Shown here: positions 26,709 to 35,169 of the stretch, one piece after another
How the letters are laid out: each line of letters starts with the position of its first letter
How positions within the stretch are numbered: the first letter of the stretch is position 1
Source of the DNA: Symplocastrum torsivum CPER-KK1
GTDB taxonomy: Bacteria; Cyanobacteriota; Cyanobacteriia; Cyanobacteriales; Coleofasciculaceae
NCBI GenBank assembly: GCA_019358875.1
Contig: JAHHIF010000021.1
Span: forward strand, 51,821-115,820
Reading direction: 5' to 3'
Length of the DNA stretch: 64,000 nucleotides
Notes under the pieces: model-generated
The model's input: only the letters and a program-made list of their open reading frames with translations
What the model was told of the DNA's origin: nothing
The model's database searches: none
Made by a program: the position numbers and the translations under genes

Positions 26709-28121
26709 TTAAGGCTTCAAGGGTACAAAACTAAAGCCACTGGGACTTTCACCCGGTTGAATTTGTACAAGGATAGCGGTACTGTTGCGATCGCCTGATG
26801 AAAACTGTACTGTTCCAGTGGCACCATTAGCAGAAAATGCAGGACTCGATAGTGCTTGTTGTAGTCCCTCACGAGTGCTAGTTTGCCTCAAGCCAGTGAT
26901 AATTGCTTGAGCCGCATCATAAGCCGTCGCACTACGCCAATTTACCTCACCACCCCAAAGTTTAACGGCGTTCCCAGCAAAAGGATTTCCTGGAATGGCT
27001 TGAGGGTGCCAAGCAACAGACAGTACCATCCCATTAACGGCAGCTTGCCCTTGCTGTAGTGTCTGGATGGTATAGAGAGTAGAACTACCGAATAAAGCTA
27101 AACGCCTTTGATTGACTTGCGCGACATCAATCGCTTGATTGAGCCTCTCAATAGAAGGTAAAAGTAGCAAGCCATCGGCACCCTGACTAATCGCTTGAGA
27201 CATCACAGCGCTAGCATTGAAAGTTGGTGCAGAAAGATCGCATTCGATTGGGGTAACTTTGCCTCCATTAGCTGCAATTGCGGCGATAAAGTCCTCCTTC
27301 CAGGACTGACTTGATTGAGATTGGGAATCTAGACAAACGACAATATTGGTTTTGCCCAGAGTCTTAGTAGCGTAGTTGGAAAGTCTTTCTGCTTGAGAGC
27401 GATTCGTGGGAATTGTGCGAAAGATGTAGTTACCAAAGCCTGATAGGTTCCTAGCATCGCTGGTAGGGGAAATCATCACCAGTTTTCCCTTTTGATACTC
27501 TGGTGCAGCGGCAAGGGACACATCACTGGAGTTATGCCCTATTACCGCTAAAATACTTGGGTCTTTGACAAAGTTGTCAGCGAGTTGTTTTGCGACTAGA
27601 GAGGCATTATCATCATTGGCAATCTCTACCTGCAACAAGACTCCGTTAATCCCACCACTTTTATTCACCTCATCTTGCGCTTGAGCAACCCCTCGCAATA
27701 TTTCTTTTGCGACATTCAAATTGCCGCCAATGGGCACACTCACTACAATTTTGATGCCCTTACCTTGACCAATCTTGGCATTATTCAGATAAATTAATGC
27801 TTCTGGATCGTTGCGGTTGCTTTGCAGCGATGCCTGAAACTCAGTGGTAGCTGTGGCAAAGTCTCCCTTGGCAAATGCTTGGACTCCCGCCTGTTTTCTA
27901 GGGTTTGTATCAGCAGTGACGAGAATTTTATCTCCCAAACTTATCCGGCTTTCTGGGCTTCCAGAAGTGGTATCTAAGCCAGGTTGACCGGATTTTGAGC
28001 CAGAAAAACTGTCTAGATTCACTCCAGTTTGTCTTGTAAACCACCAAAAACCAATTCCCAATAAAGCTGCTGTAACCAGTAGAGACAAAATAAGAACTTT
28101 CGTTTCGTTTTTTTGGGACAT
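26709..28121 (-). CDS. Membrane-anchored branched-chain-amino-acid-type binding protein
   Basis: This 470-residue protein starts MSQKNETKVLILSLLVTAAL, a short basic segment and one membrane helix (about 9-29). A TPR-like helical pair follows (about 75-115, QAFAKGDFATATTEFQASL). The rest (about 125-465) is a type I periplasmic binding fold of the LivJ/amide-receptor class, with VAQAQDEVNKSGGINGV and LAVIGHNSSDVSLAAAPEY. The helix lacks a lipobox Cys or cleavage signal, so the protein probably stays anchored. It is the last gene of the kinase cluster and a close paralogue of the protein at 29398. No permease gene is nearby. Confidence 0.82.
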   Translation of the reverse strand: MSQKNETKVLILSLLVTAALLGIGFWWFTRQTGVNLDSFSGSKSGQPGLDTTSGSPESRISLGDKILVTADTNPRKQAGVQAFAKGDFATATTEFQASLQSNRNDPEALIYLNNAKIGQGKGIKIVVSVPIGGNLNVAKEILRGVAQAQDEVNKSGGINGVLLQVEIANDDNASLVAKQLADNFVKDPSILAVIGHNSSDVSLAAAPEYQKGKLVMISPTSDARNLSGFGNYIFRTIPTNRSQAERLSNYATKTLGKTNIVVCLDSQSQSSQSWKEDFIAAIAANGGKVTPIECDLSAPTFNASAVMSQAISQGADGLLLLPSIERLNQAIDVAQVNQRRLALFGSSTLYTIQTLQQGQAAVNGMVLSVAWHPQAIPGNPFAGNAVKLWGGEVNWRSATAYDAAQAIITGLRQTSTREGLQQALSSPAFSANGATGTVQFSSGDRNSTAILVQIQPGESPSGFSFVPLKP

Positions 28122-28292
28122 GGACGGTAGGGATTTAAAGAAAAGTAAGAGTTAATGAATCAAGGGAGACAGTAATACTTAGCTCCCAAAGCTTTGCCAC
28201 TTATGCAAGAAGTCTATTCTTTGTCTACACACAGCGCAGTATCACAAATTTAACTCAAACAGGCATGTAGTCACTTACCGTAGCCGTGTGTC

Positions 28293-29216
28293 TCAATTGG
28301 TAGGTGCGATCGCTTGTTGTGCTTGGGGTGAGTTCAAATAACCTAGAAAGGCATCAACCTGGGGGCTAGCAGGTTGTTTGTAAACGTAGTACAACTCTCG
28401 TTGATAGGGGTAATTAGCGGCTTCCGGAGTTAAGCCATCAACCGCAACTGTTCGCACTGTCTGTTGATTTGCGACTTGAGCATAGGTCGCATACCCAATT
28501 CCATCAGTTTGTAAAGCTTGAAGTAAGGGTGTGGTAGCATCCCTTTCTAGGGTTGTGATATTAGGCGTTGTGCCAAAATTTCCGCCTTTTAGCACCAGTT
28601 CTCGAAATGCTTGATGGGTACCGCTGAAGGGTGGTCGGTTAATTACCCGAATGGTTCCAGTTGTTCCTCCTACCTCTGACCAATTTGTGATCTGTCCTGT
28701 AAAAATCCAGACAACTTGCTCACTGGTCAGTCCTTTCCGGAAAGGATTGTTCTCGCCAACAACAATCGCTACAGCATCCTTAGCCACAGGTACCGCTGTC
28801 AAACCTTGGGATTGTTCTTGAGAGGTGAGAGGACGAGAAATTGCTGCAATATCTACAATTCCCGCTTGGAGTTCCTGAATCCCTTTTTCTGTTCCTCTTG
28901 CTTGAGTATTAATCGTTGTCCTGGGAAATTGCTTCTCAAAGCTGCCTTTGAGTGCTTGATTAATCTGCACCATACTGGTGGAACCTTCGATTCTGACTAT
29001 TGTTCCACTGGGTACACTCGTTGGGGATGTAAAGGTAGGGTTGGAAGCAGATGGAGATGCTTGTGGTTGATTTGGCTGGGTGTCATTGCCTCCTCCAGTT
29101 AAAGTTCCAGGATTAAAGCCAGAACTACGGGTAAACCACCAAAAACCCGCGCCTAGTAGTGCGGCTGTAATCAGGAAAGCTAAGACCAAAACTGTAGATT
29201 CGTTTTTCTGAGACAT
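28293..29216 (-). CDS. Membrane-anchored PstS-like binding protein
   Basis: The 307-residue protein shares its N-terminus (MSQKNESTVLVLAFLITAAL, one membrane helix, then a Gly/Pro/Ser linker) with its two neighbours. Its binding domain, however, is the PstS phosphate type. It contains IRIEGSTSM, RGTEKGIQELQAGIVDIAAISRPLT, VVWIFTGQITNWSEVGG and RPPFSGTHQAFRELVL. The SGTH loop is the usual phosphate-binding element. Pst transport genes are absent here. It may sense phosphate or a related anion instead of delivering it; that is inference. Confidence 0.82.
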   Translation of the reverse strand: MSQKNESTVLVLAFLITAALLGAGFWWFTRSSGFNPGTLTGGGNDTQPNQPQASPSASNPTFTSPTSVPSGTIVRIEGSTSMVQINQALKGSFEKQFPRTTINTQARGTEKGIQELQAGIVDIAAISRPLTSQEQSQGLTAVPVAKDAVAIVVGENNPFRKGLTSEQVVWIFTGQITNWSEVGGTTGTIRVINRPPFSGTHQAFRELVLKGGNFGTTPNITTLERDATTPLLQALQTDGIGYATYAQVANQQTVRTVAVDGLTPEAANYPYQRELYYVYKQPASPQVDAFLGYLNSPQAQQAIAPTN

Positions 29217-29397
29217 AATCCTGAATTGAAATAGGTTGTACTCCGACCCTAGATGAGGACGGGTTCATTTCATCTTGGCGTGTGTAGTTTAAATTTCCAG
29301 TAAAACTTCTCCTGGCATCCGCTTTCTAAGCACTTGCGCTTTAAGCAAAGTTAAGAAAGTTTATTTCTATTTATAACCAATAGGTTAGGTACCAGCT

Positions 29398-30813
29398 TTA
29401 TTCGCGTACTGGAATAAATTCATAACCAGGGTCTTTATTATTTACAGGCTGAATGGTTACCAATTGTACGACTTGATTGCGATCGCCTGAAGGTAAAAAT
29501 CGAATCGGATTCGCAGCGCCTGTGGCAGAGAAGTCTGATGCAGAAAGCGCTTGTTGAACACCTGTACGTGTTGGATTTTGCTCGATTCCAGCAATTAGCG
29601 CTTTAGTGGCATCATACGCCATCGCTGTCCGCCAATTGATCTCTGCTCCCCAAAGTTGATTAGCGGCTTTTGGAAACTCTGCTTCAGGGTTACCTAAAAT
29701 ATGCCAGGGTACAGCCAATAGCATGCCAACTGCGTTACTACGCCCAACTTCTAGAGTTTTAAAACTGTACCCGCTATCTCCAGCTAAGACTGGCAAACGT
29801 TTTTCATTCACTTGCACTACTTGCAATGCCTGATCGAGGGCTGCTGTATTGGGAGCAAGCATCAAAACTTCTGCGCCTTGTCCTATGGCTTCTTGGACAC
29901 TACTGGCAACATCAAAATTAGGGCTACTGAAGTCAAACTCAGCTACTACCTCTCCACCATCGCCAAGCAGGGTAGTGGAGAATTCATTTTTTAGAGATTG
30001 GCTGTAATTACTTTTGGAATTAAAAAAGACAGCCGCTTTTTGTTTTTTGAGCTGAGTCAACATATAACGAGACAGCGCATTTCCCGCAAAGCGATCGCTT
30101 GGTACAGTACGGAAGATATACTCACCTGCGTTTGAGAGCTGCACGGACGTGCTTGTGGGAGAAATCTGTACCAGTTGACCCTTTTCATAGACTTTCCCCG
30201 CTGCAAGGGTGACATCACTATCAAAGTTCCCGACAACACCTAAGACTTGTTGATTCTCTACTAGGGCTTCAGCAACTTGTTGAGCAACATTTGGATCATT
30301 GTCATCATTAGCAATGATTACCTTTAAGGGAACACCACCAATTCCACCAGCTTGATTAACTTCATTTTGAGCCTGAGCAACACCGCGTAGGACTTCCTTA
30401 GAAGGATTCTGGGCAGTACCTATTGGAATAGAGGCAGCAATTGCATAAGACTTTCGGTTGCCGATACGAGCATTGTTGAGGTAAATCAGTGCTTCTGGGT
30501 CGTTGCGATCGCTTTTTAGTGCCGCTTCCAAATCAGAAACAGCCGCCTCGTAGTTACCAGATGCGATCGCTTTTACAGCCGCTTGTTTCTCAGGTGTTTC
30601 TCCTGAAGACAATAAAAGCTTGTCTCCTAGGCTAATTCGTGCTTCAACAGGTTGATTGGGTGCCCTTTGTGTCGAGGCTGGATTGTTGCTTCCCGTTAAG
30701 CCTCCCAGATTAATGCCATCTCGATTTGTAAACCACCACAAGCCAGTCGCTACGAGTGCAACCGTAACGAGCAAAGAAAGCAAAAGAACTACAGTTTCGT
30801 TTTTCTGGGACAT
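29398..30813 (-). CDS. Membrane-anchored branched-chain-amino-acid-type binding protein
   Basis: This 471-residue paralogue of the protein at 26709 has the same order: membrane helix (MSQKNETVVLLLSLLVTVAL), linker, TPR-like pair (about 75-115, AIASGNYEAAVSDLEAALKSDRNDPEAL) and periplasmic binding domain (about 125-470). Phrases such as GVAQAQNEVNQAGGIGGVPLK and GVVGNFDSDVTLAAGKVYE line up with its paralogue. It lies 33 bases after the kinase stop, so the two are very likely co-transcribed and functionally linked. The ligand is unknown. Confidence 0.83.
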   Translation of the reverse strand: MSQKNETVVLLLSLLVTVALVATGLWWFTNRDGINLGGLTGSNNPASTQRAPNQPVEARISLGDKLLLSSGETPEKQAAVKAIASGNYEAAVSDLEAALKSDRNDPEALIYLNNARIGNRKSYAIAASIPIGTAQNPSKEVLRGVAQAQNEVNQAGGIGGVPLKVIIANDDNDPNVAQQVAEALVENQQVLGVVGNFDSDVTLAAGKVYEKGQLVQISPTSTSVQLSNAGEYIFRTVPSDRFAGNALSRYMLTQLKKQKAAVFFNSKSNYSQSLKNEFSTTLLGDGGEVVAEFDFSSPNFDVASSVQEAIGQGAEVLMLAPNTAALDQALQVVQVNEKRLPVLAGDSGYSFKTLEVGRSNAVGMLLAVPWHILGNPEAEFPKAANQLWGAEINWRTAMAYDATKALIAGIEQNPTRTGVQQALSASDFSATGAANPIRFLPSGDRNQVVQLVTIQPVNNKDPGYEFIPVRE

Positions 30814-30846
30814 GAACGGGTGACACCGGAAGGCGCTTGCAGGGAT

Positions 30847-32337
30847 TTAAAGCAACCGGGATAAAAGCAGATAAACCAGACGAAAAAGTGCTGTTACTGC
30901 GATCGCTCCAGCGGCGGCTAAAACGGATAGCACAATAACAGTCTGAATCACCATATCGTTGCGTAAAGCCGGAAAGAACACAAGCGGTAACAGCGTGATT
31001 ACTGCAATGATAACGAAGTCAAACTTTTCTATAACCCGACGGAACTGAGCAAAGATTAGCCCCCCCATAACCATGCCCCACAAGCCAATACCAAGAGCGG
31101 GTGATGGTAGGAGGCTACCCAAGGCAATAAACAACAATGCACCCTCAAATCCTGTGAAGGCAGCTCCACGGAGTAGCTCTAGTGTCGAAAAGGTGCCACG
31201 TCTAGAGCGGGGAGGAGTACTAGGGGCTACTGTTACGGGTGGGTTACTGGGCGGTTTAGAAACTGGCGGTGCAGCCGTAGGTGTAGATGCTTGAACAGGC
31301 AGCGGATTCGTTGGGGGTGCTGTGGTTCGCTGTGGTAGGGGATTACTCGGTGGTGGAGATGGCAGCGGTTGAGGCGTTCGTCGATAGTCCAGGGCATCCA
31401 TGACTTCCTGTGCTGAGCCATAGCGTTGATTCGGCGTTGCCAACAGCATCCGGTCTAGAACATCTGCCAGGGTATCGTTTACCTGAGCGTAGTTTCTCCA
31501 ATTCCACTGGTTGTTATAGGAGTCATAGAGTTCCCCTGCCTCTTTACCTGTCAGCAATGTTATCAATGTCACGGCAAGGGCATATAAGTCAGTTGATGGG
31601 TAGACTTGAGAACCTGACATCTGCTCTGGCGGTGCAAATCCCATTGAATAAATGCCAGTAGAGCGCCCAGCCGCCCCTCCGGCGGCTCCAGCTTTCGTTA
31701 CCTGTTTGACTGCTCCAAAATCCAAGAGATACAGTCGCCCGTTGCGATGGCGCATGATGTTGGAGGGCTTGATATCTCGATGAATCGAACCATTTTCATG
31801 GACAAACTTTAGCACTTTGAGGATTTCTCGCAGCACTTCCAGAACCTCAGCCTCAGAGAATTTCCCTTTCTCAGCCAGTTCCCCCTCCAAGTCCTTCCCA
31901 TCAATGAATTCCTGCACCAAATAGAAAAACTGGTCATCTTTTCCGAGTTGCTGGGTGGGGACACTTAGCTGAAAAAAGGCAAACAAATTAGGAATCTGGT
32001 CATTTTCGCTGCCCAGTTGCTCTAAAACTTCTGCCTCCCGCTCAAATAAGTCCTGGGCAATTTTTAGCTGTTGGGGGTTCAAGTCACCCGACGGTTGAAA
32101 TTGCTTAACCACGCACTGACGCATGGCTGGAGTATAGCGATCGCGTGCCAGAAATGCTGCGCCAAATCCACCTTGCCCTAGCAACCTTGAGGGAATGTAA
32201 CGACCGACTAAAATCAGCGGCATTCCACAAGCTGTGCAGTATTTCTGCTGAGTTGTCTTGAGCGTTTCTCTGTCATCGAGATCAGCAAAGAAGTTTTGGG
32301 GGCGAGGGCAAGCAGGACGAGTGCAGTAAATTTCCAT
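30847..32337 (-). CDS. Eukaryotic-type Ser/Thr protein kinase with membrane C-terminus
   Basis: The 496-residue kinase opens with a zinc-ribbon-like Cys pattern (C5, C10, C34, C37), as in many cyanobacterial kinases. The catalytic domain (about 48-310) has the Gly loop GQGGFG (54-59), Lys78, HRDIKPSN (186-193) and DFG (206-208), so it should be active. A Pro/Thr-rich linker (about 320-385) leads to three or four membrane helices (about 388-496). The sensor end is therefore short or supplied by partners. It is the first gene of a minus-strand cluster with three membrane-anchored binding proteins, which are candidate ligand-sensing partners (inference). Confidence 0.9.
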   Translation of the reverse strand: MEIYCTRPACPRPQNFFADLDDRETLKTTQQKYCTACGMPLILVGRYIPSRLLGQGGFGAAFLARDRYTPAMRQCVVKQFQPSGDLNPQQLKIAQDLFEREAEVLEQLGSENDQIPNLFAFFQLSVPTQQLGKDDQFFYLVQEFIDGKDLEGELAEKGKFSEAEVLEVLREILKVLKFVHENGSIHRDIKPSNIMRHRNGRLYLLDFGAVKQVTKAGAAGGAAGRSTGIYSMGFAPPEQMSGSQVYPSTDLYALAVTLITLLTGKEAGELYDSYNNQWNWRNYAQVNDTLADVLDRMLLATPNQRYGSAQEVMDALDYRRTPQPLPSPPPSNPLPQRTTAPPTNPLPVQASTPTAAPPVSKPPSNPPVTVAPSTPPRSRRGTFSTLELLRGAAFTGFEGALLFIALGSLLPSPALGIGLWGMVMGGLIFAQFRRVIEKFDFVIIAVITLLPLVFFPALRNDMVIQTVIVLSVLAAAGAIAVTALFRLVYLLLSRLL

Positions 32338-32465
32338 GTTCGAGAGAGCGTCGGGACTAAGGATTAGGCACTAGGGAAAGTCAGCCACTGATTTTTTTTC
32401 TCTTCTCACTTTAGCCATCTTCGCTCAACGCTCAGTTCATGCCTCGGCCCCTAACCAACTCTAAG

Positions 32466-33470
32466 TTAGCTTCCTGTTATGTGAGAAGAAGCTGTCTTGA
32501 GTGTTTCCGCTGAAATTGCCGAGGGAACTACCGTTGGCGGTTGTAAAAGGTGAGAGGTAAACTCCGGTAAAATCTCGCGACTAAACGCTTCGGCTGCCTT
32601 AGAACGGTAGCGATGGGGATTGACAATGACAGACAGTCCTCGCTTCACTACGACTTCATCAATGGGGGCACGGTGCAGAACGCCCATTTGTAACTCTTTT
32701 TCGATCGCGGAAATTGAGACAAATGAGGCTCCCAACCCCGATTGCACAGCATTTTTAATCGCCTCAATTGAATTGAGTTCCATCTCCACCCTCAGGCGCC
32801 GAGTATCAATGCCACAGCGAGTTAACACTTGGTCAATTACCTTACGAATTGTGGATTGGGAATCTAAGGCAATAAACTGCAACTTGTACAAATCCTCTTT
32901 CTGGATCGTACCGATTTTTGACAAGGGGTGGAAGACTGGCAAGATTAATGCCAGTTCATCTTCGGCATACGGGATAATTTCTAAGATTTCTTGTAGCTCA
33001 GCGGGTACTTCACCACCAATGATTGCCAAATCCACTTGTCCATTAGCGACGCTCCACGAAGTCCGGCGAGTCGAGTGAACCTGCAACTGCACCGCGACAT
33101 CAGGATAGCGTTGCCTAAATAAACCAATCATCCGAGGCAGGAGATAGGTGCCTGTAGTTTGAGATGCCCCGACAATGAGAGTACCGCCTTGGAGATTTTG
33201 CAAGTCTTCAATAGCGCGGCAAGTTTCCTGGCAAAGGGTCAAAATTTTTTCTCCATAACTCAGGAGTAGGTGTCCCGCTTCCGTGAGTTGGGCGCGGCGT
33301 CCGCCTCGATCAAATAGCGGCACATCGAGTTGCCGCTCTAAATTCTGAACCTGTAAGCTAACGGCGGGTTGTGAAACGTACAAACTATCAGCAGCACGTT
33401 TAAAACTCCCCTCAGCAGCGATCGCTTTGAGAATACGGAGTTGATCTAGAGTGAAAGGAAGGTCAGACAT
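32466..33470 (-). CDS. rbcR: LysR-type regulator RbcR
   Basis: RbcR (Ycf30 in plastids) is a LysR-type regulator of Calvin cycle and carbon-response genes. I start at the ATG at 33470 (MSDLPFTLDQLRILKAIAAE, 334 residues), which fits the strongly conserved N-terminus; the frame opens 12 codons earlier. The winged helix-turn-helix reads GSFKRAADSLYVSQPAVSLQVQNLE. A two-lobed effector domain follows (about 95-300, with VGASQTTGTYLLPRMIG). Its position upstream of the ndhF1-ndhD1 block is a familiar cyanobacterial arrangement, which supports RbcR over the related CmpR or NdhR. Confidence 0.87.
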   Translation of the reverse strand: MSDLPFTLDQLRILKAIAAEGSFKRAADSLYVSQPAVSLQVQNLERQLDVPLFDRGGRRAQLTEAGHLLLSYGEKILTLCQETCRAIEDLQNLQGGTLIVGASQTTGTYLLPRMIGLFRQRYPDVAVQLQVHSTRRTSWSVANGQVDLAIIGGEVPAELQEILEIIPYAEDELALILPVFHPLSKIGTIQKEDLYKLQFIALDSQSTIRKVIDQVLTRCGIDTRRLRVEMELNSIEAIKNAVQSGLGASFVSISAIEKELQMGVLHRAPIDEVVVKRGLSVIVNPHRYRSKAAEAFSREILPEFTSHLLQPPTVVPSAISAETLKTASSHITGS

Positions 33471-33640
33471 ACGGCTATACCTGAGAGAAAGGAGCAACTG
33501 AAACAACTAAGGACTAGAGAAGAGTGAACTGTTAGCTCAAGCCATAGATTGCCCCCAATAAGCGAATGTGTAAGCCTCTGCTGAAATCGACAGTAACATA
33601 CCTAGGGATCAACTCCCTCTCCAATCCTTGCTAGGATGGA

Positions 33641-34384
33641 ATGTTTGAAGAATCTACTTTAATTTATATGAAGTCCTCGGATTGGCTGACATCCAGCCAC
33701 TTTGTGATGGCTGGATTACTGGTTGGGTTTGCGATCGCGCATAGTGGTTTAGCTGCACTACGCCCTTGGGGTGAACAACGCATCGGTGCAAGGCTCTACC
33801 GGGTTCTGTTTGCCCTTGTGAGTCTCCCCTTCGCAGTTGTATTAATAATTTACTTTTTTAATCACCGCTATGATGGTTTGCAACTCTGGCAGGTGCAGGG
33901 GACTCCGGGTATTCAAACCGTTGTTTGGGTGCTTTCAGCGATTTCTTTTCTGTTTCTGTATCCAGCAACCTTCAACTTGCTGGAAATTGCCGCTATCCAA
34001 AAGCCACAAGTTCACCTATTTGAGACTGGGATCATTCGGATTACTCGTCACCCCCAGATGGTTGGACAAGTAATCTGGTGTGTTGCTCATACCCTCTGGA
34101 TTGGTACCTCGTTTACGCTATTGACTTCTGTTGGTTTGGTCTTGCACCATCTTTTTGCCGTTTGGCACGGCGATAAACGCCTCTTAGCCCGCTATGGTGA
34201 GGCATTTGAGGCAGCTAAAGCCCGCACCTCTGTTATTCCCTTCTTGGCGATTCTCCAGGGACGGCAGCACTTAAAATGGGAGGAGTTTGCTCGTCCTGCG
34301 TACTTGGGTGTCATCGGCTTTATTGTGCTGTTGTGGTGGGTACATCCCCTACTCATTCAAGCAACAGCAACGATCAACCTGTAA
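33641..34384 (+). CDS. NnrU-family membrane protein
   Basis: The 247-residue protein has about six membrane helices and matches the NnrU family. Its phrases FAIAHSGLAALRPWGEQRIGARLYR, GIIRITRHPQMVGQVIWCVAHTLWIG and HHLFAVWHGDKRLLARYGEAF are typical. The family includes the denitrification gene nnrU and plant 15-cis-zeta-carotene isomerase (Z-ISO). In cyanobacteria the role is not firmly known, so I do not choose. The start is the ATG at 33641; M10 at 33668 is an alternative. It is divergent from rbcR and upstream of the thioredoxin-like gene. Confidence 0.8.
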   Translation: MFEESTLIYMKSSDWLTSSHFVMAGLLVGFAIAHSGLAALRPWGEQRIGARLYRVLFALVSLPFAVVLIIYFFNHRYDGLQLWQVQGTPGIQTVVWVLSAISFLFLYPATFNLLEIAAIQKPQVHLFETGIIRITRHPQMVGQVIWCVAHTLWIGTSFTLLTSVGLVLHHLFAVWHGDKRLLARYGEAFEAAKARTSVIPFLAILQGRQHLKWEEFARPAYLGVIGFIVLLWWVHPLLIQATATINL

Positions 34385-34511
34385 TACATGTACTACGATA
34401 ACTCATCAATTTGTATTTTAAGTATTACAGGACTTTTCTTGTTCACATGATCCCAATTGGATGTAGCATGATCCCAAACAATTGTAAAAAACCGATATAT
34501 TTCGAGGGAGC

Positions 34512-34853
34512 ATGGTGTTGTCTGTAAACGAGCGGACTTTTAGACAAGAAGTTTTAGAATCTTCTACACCCGTTCTGGTCGATTTTTGGGCACCTTGGTG
34601 TGGGCTATGCCGCATTATTCACCCAATCCTCCGAGGATTTCAGTCAGACTGGAGCGATCAAGTCAAGTTGGTGAGAGTAAACGCCGATGAGAATCTGCAT
34701 CTTGCTACAACCTATCGCATCAAGTCTCTGCCCACGTTACTCTTTATCGAGGATGGTCAGGTGATTCAGCGACTTGACGGTTTCCAGGGGCGGGAGGATT
34801 TACAAATTGCACTCAAAAAACTGATGCTAAGTTCTTTACCCAAGTCAGCCTAG
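34512..34853 (+). CDS. Thioredoxin-like protein with CGLC active site
   Basis: This 113-residue protein has a complete thioredoxin fold. VLVDFWAPWCGLCRIIHPIL holds the redox pair C30 and C33, and SLPTLLFIEDGQ holds the cis-Pro loop. The usual WCGPC is WCGLC here. The Pro-to-Leu change normally raises disulfide reactivity. Length and the lack of a signal peptide indicate a cytosolic protein. It lies between the NnrU and ndhF1 genes on the same strand; the functional partner is unknown. Confidence 0.88.
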   Translation: MVLSVNERTFRQEVLESSTPVLVDFWAPWCGLCRIIHPILRGFQSDWSDQVKLVRVNADENLHLATTYRIKSLPTLLFIEDGQVIQRLDGFQGREDLQIALKKLMLSSLPKSA

Positions 34854-34866
34854 GGCTTCTTTAGAC

Positions 34867-34935
34867 AACCTCATACTTAGGCTAAAGACTAGACAAGAGC
34901 TATACTATAGGGTCTTTTCTCAAAGGTATGAGGTT
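34867..34935. repeat. Large two-tier hairpin in the thioredoxin-ndhF1 spacer
   Basis: Perfect 10-base arms AACCTCATAC (34867-34876) and GTATGAGGTT (34926-34935) enclose a second 6-bp stem (34884-34889 with 34912-34917). The structure begins 14 bases after the thioredoxin-like stop. It may be a transcript 3'-end structure or part of a non-coding RNA ending at the terminator at 35011. Confidence 0.5.
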
Positions 34936-35010
34936 AGTTTTGCCTGAGTCCCAAAGGCCTAGCTCAACACACAATCTTTAATAAACCAACATTAGTTTTA
35001 TCTATGTATG

Positions 35011-35044
35011 ACCATCGGTATAAATCATCAGCCGATGGTTTTTG
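35011..35044 (+). terminator. Rho-independent terminator
   Basis: An 8-bp stem ACCATCGG (35011-35018) with CCGATGGT (35032-35039) is followed by TTTTG. It lies 158 bases after the thioredoxin-like gene and 126 before ndhF1. It therefore ends either a long 3' UTR or a separate short RNA. Confidence 0.75.
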
Positions 35045-35169
35045 TATTGTGTGGGTGCTTTGACAATTACTTCTGAAGGTTAGAGTTACCCTTTTTTTTT
35101 AAGTAGGTATATGTCACTGTAGTAACGGTTTGCCAAAATAGTAAAGAAATCTAAAGTAGGCTGTCTTCA

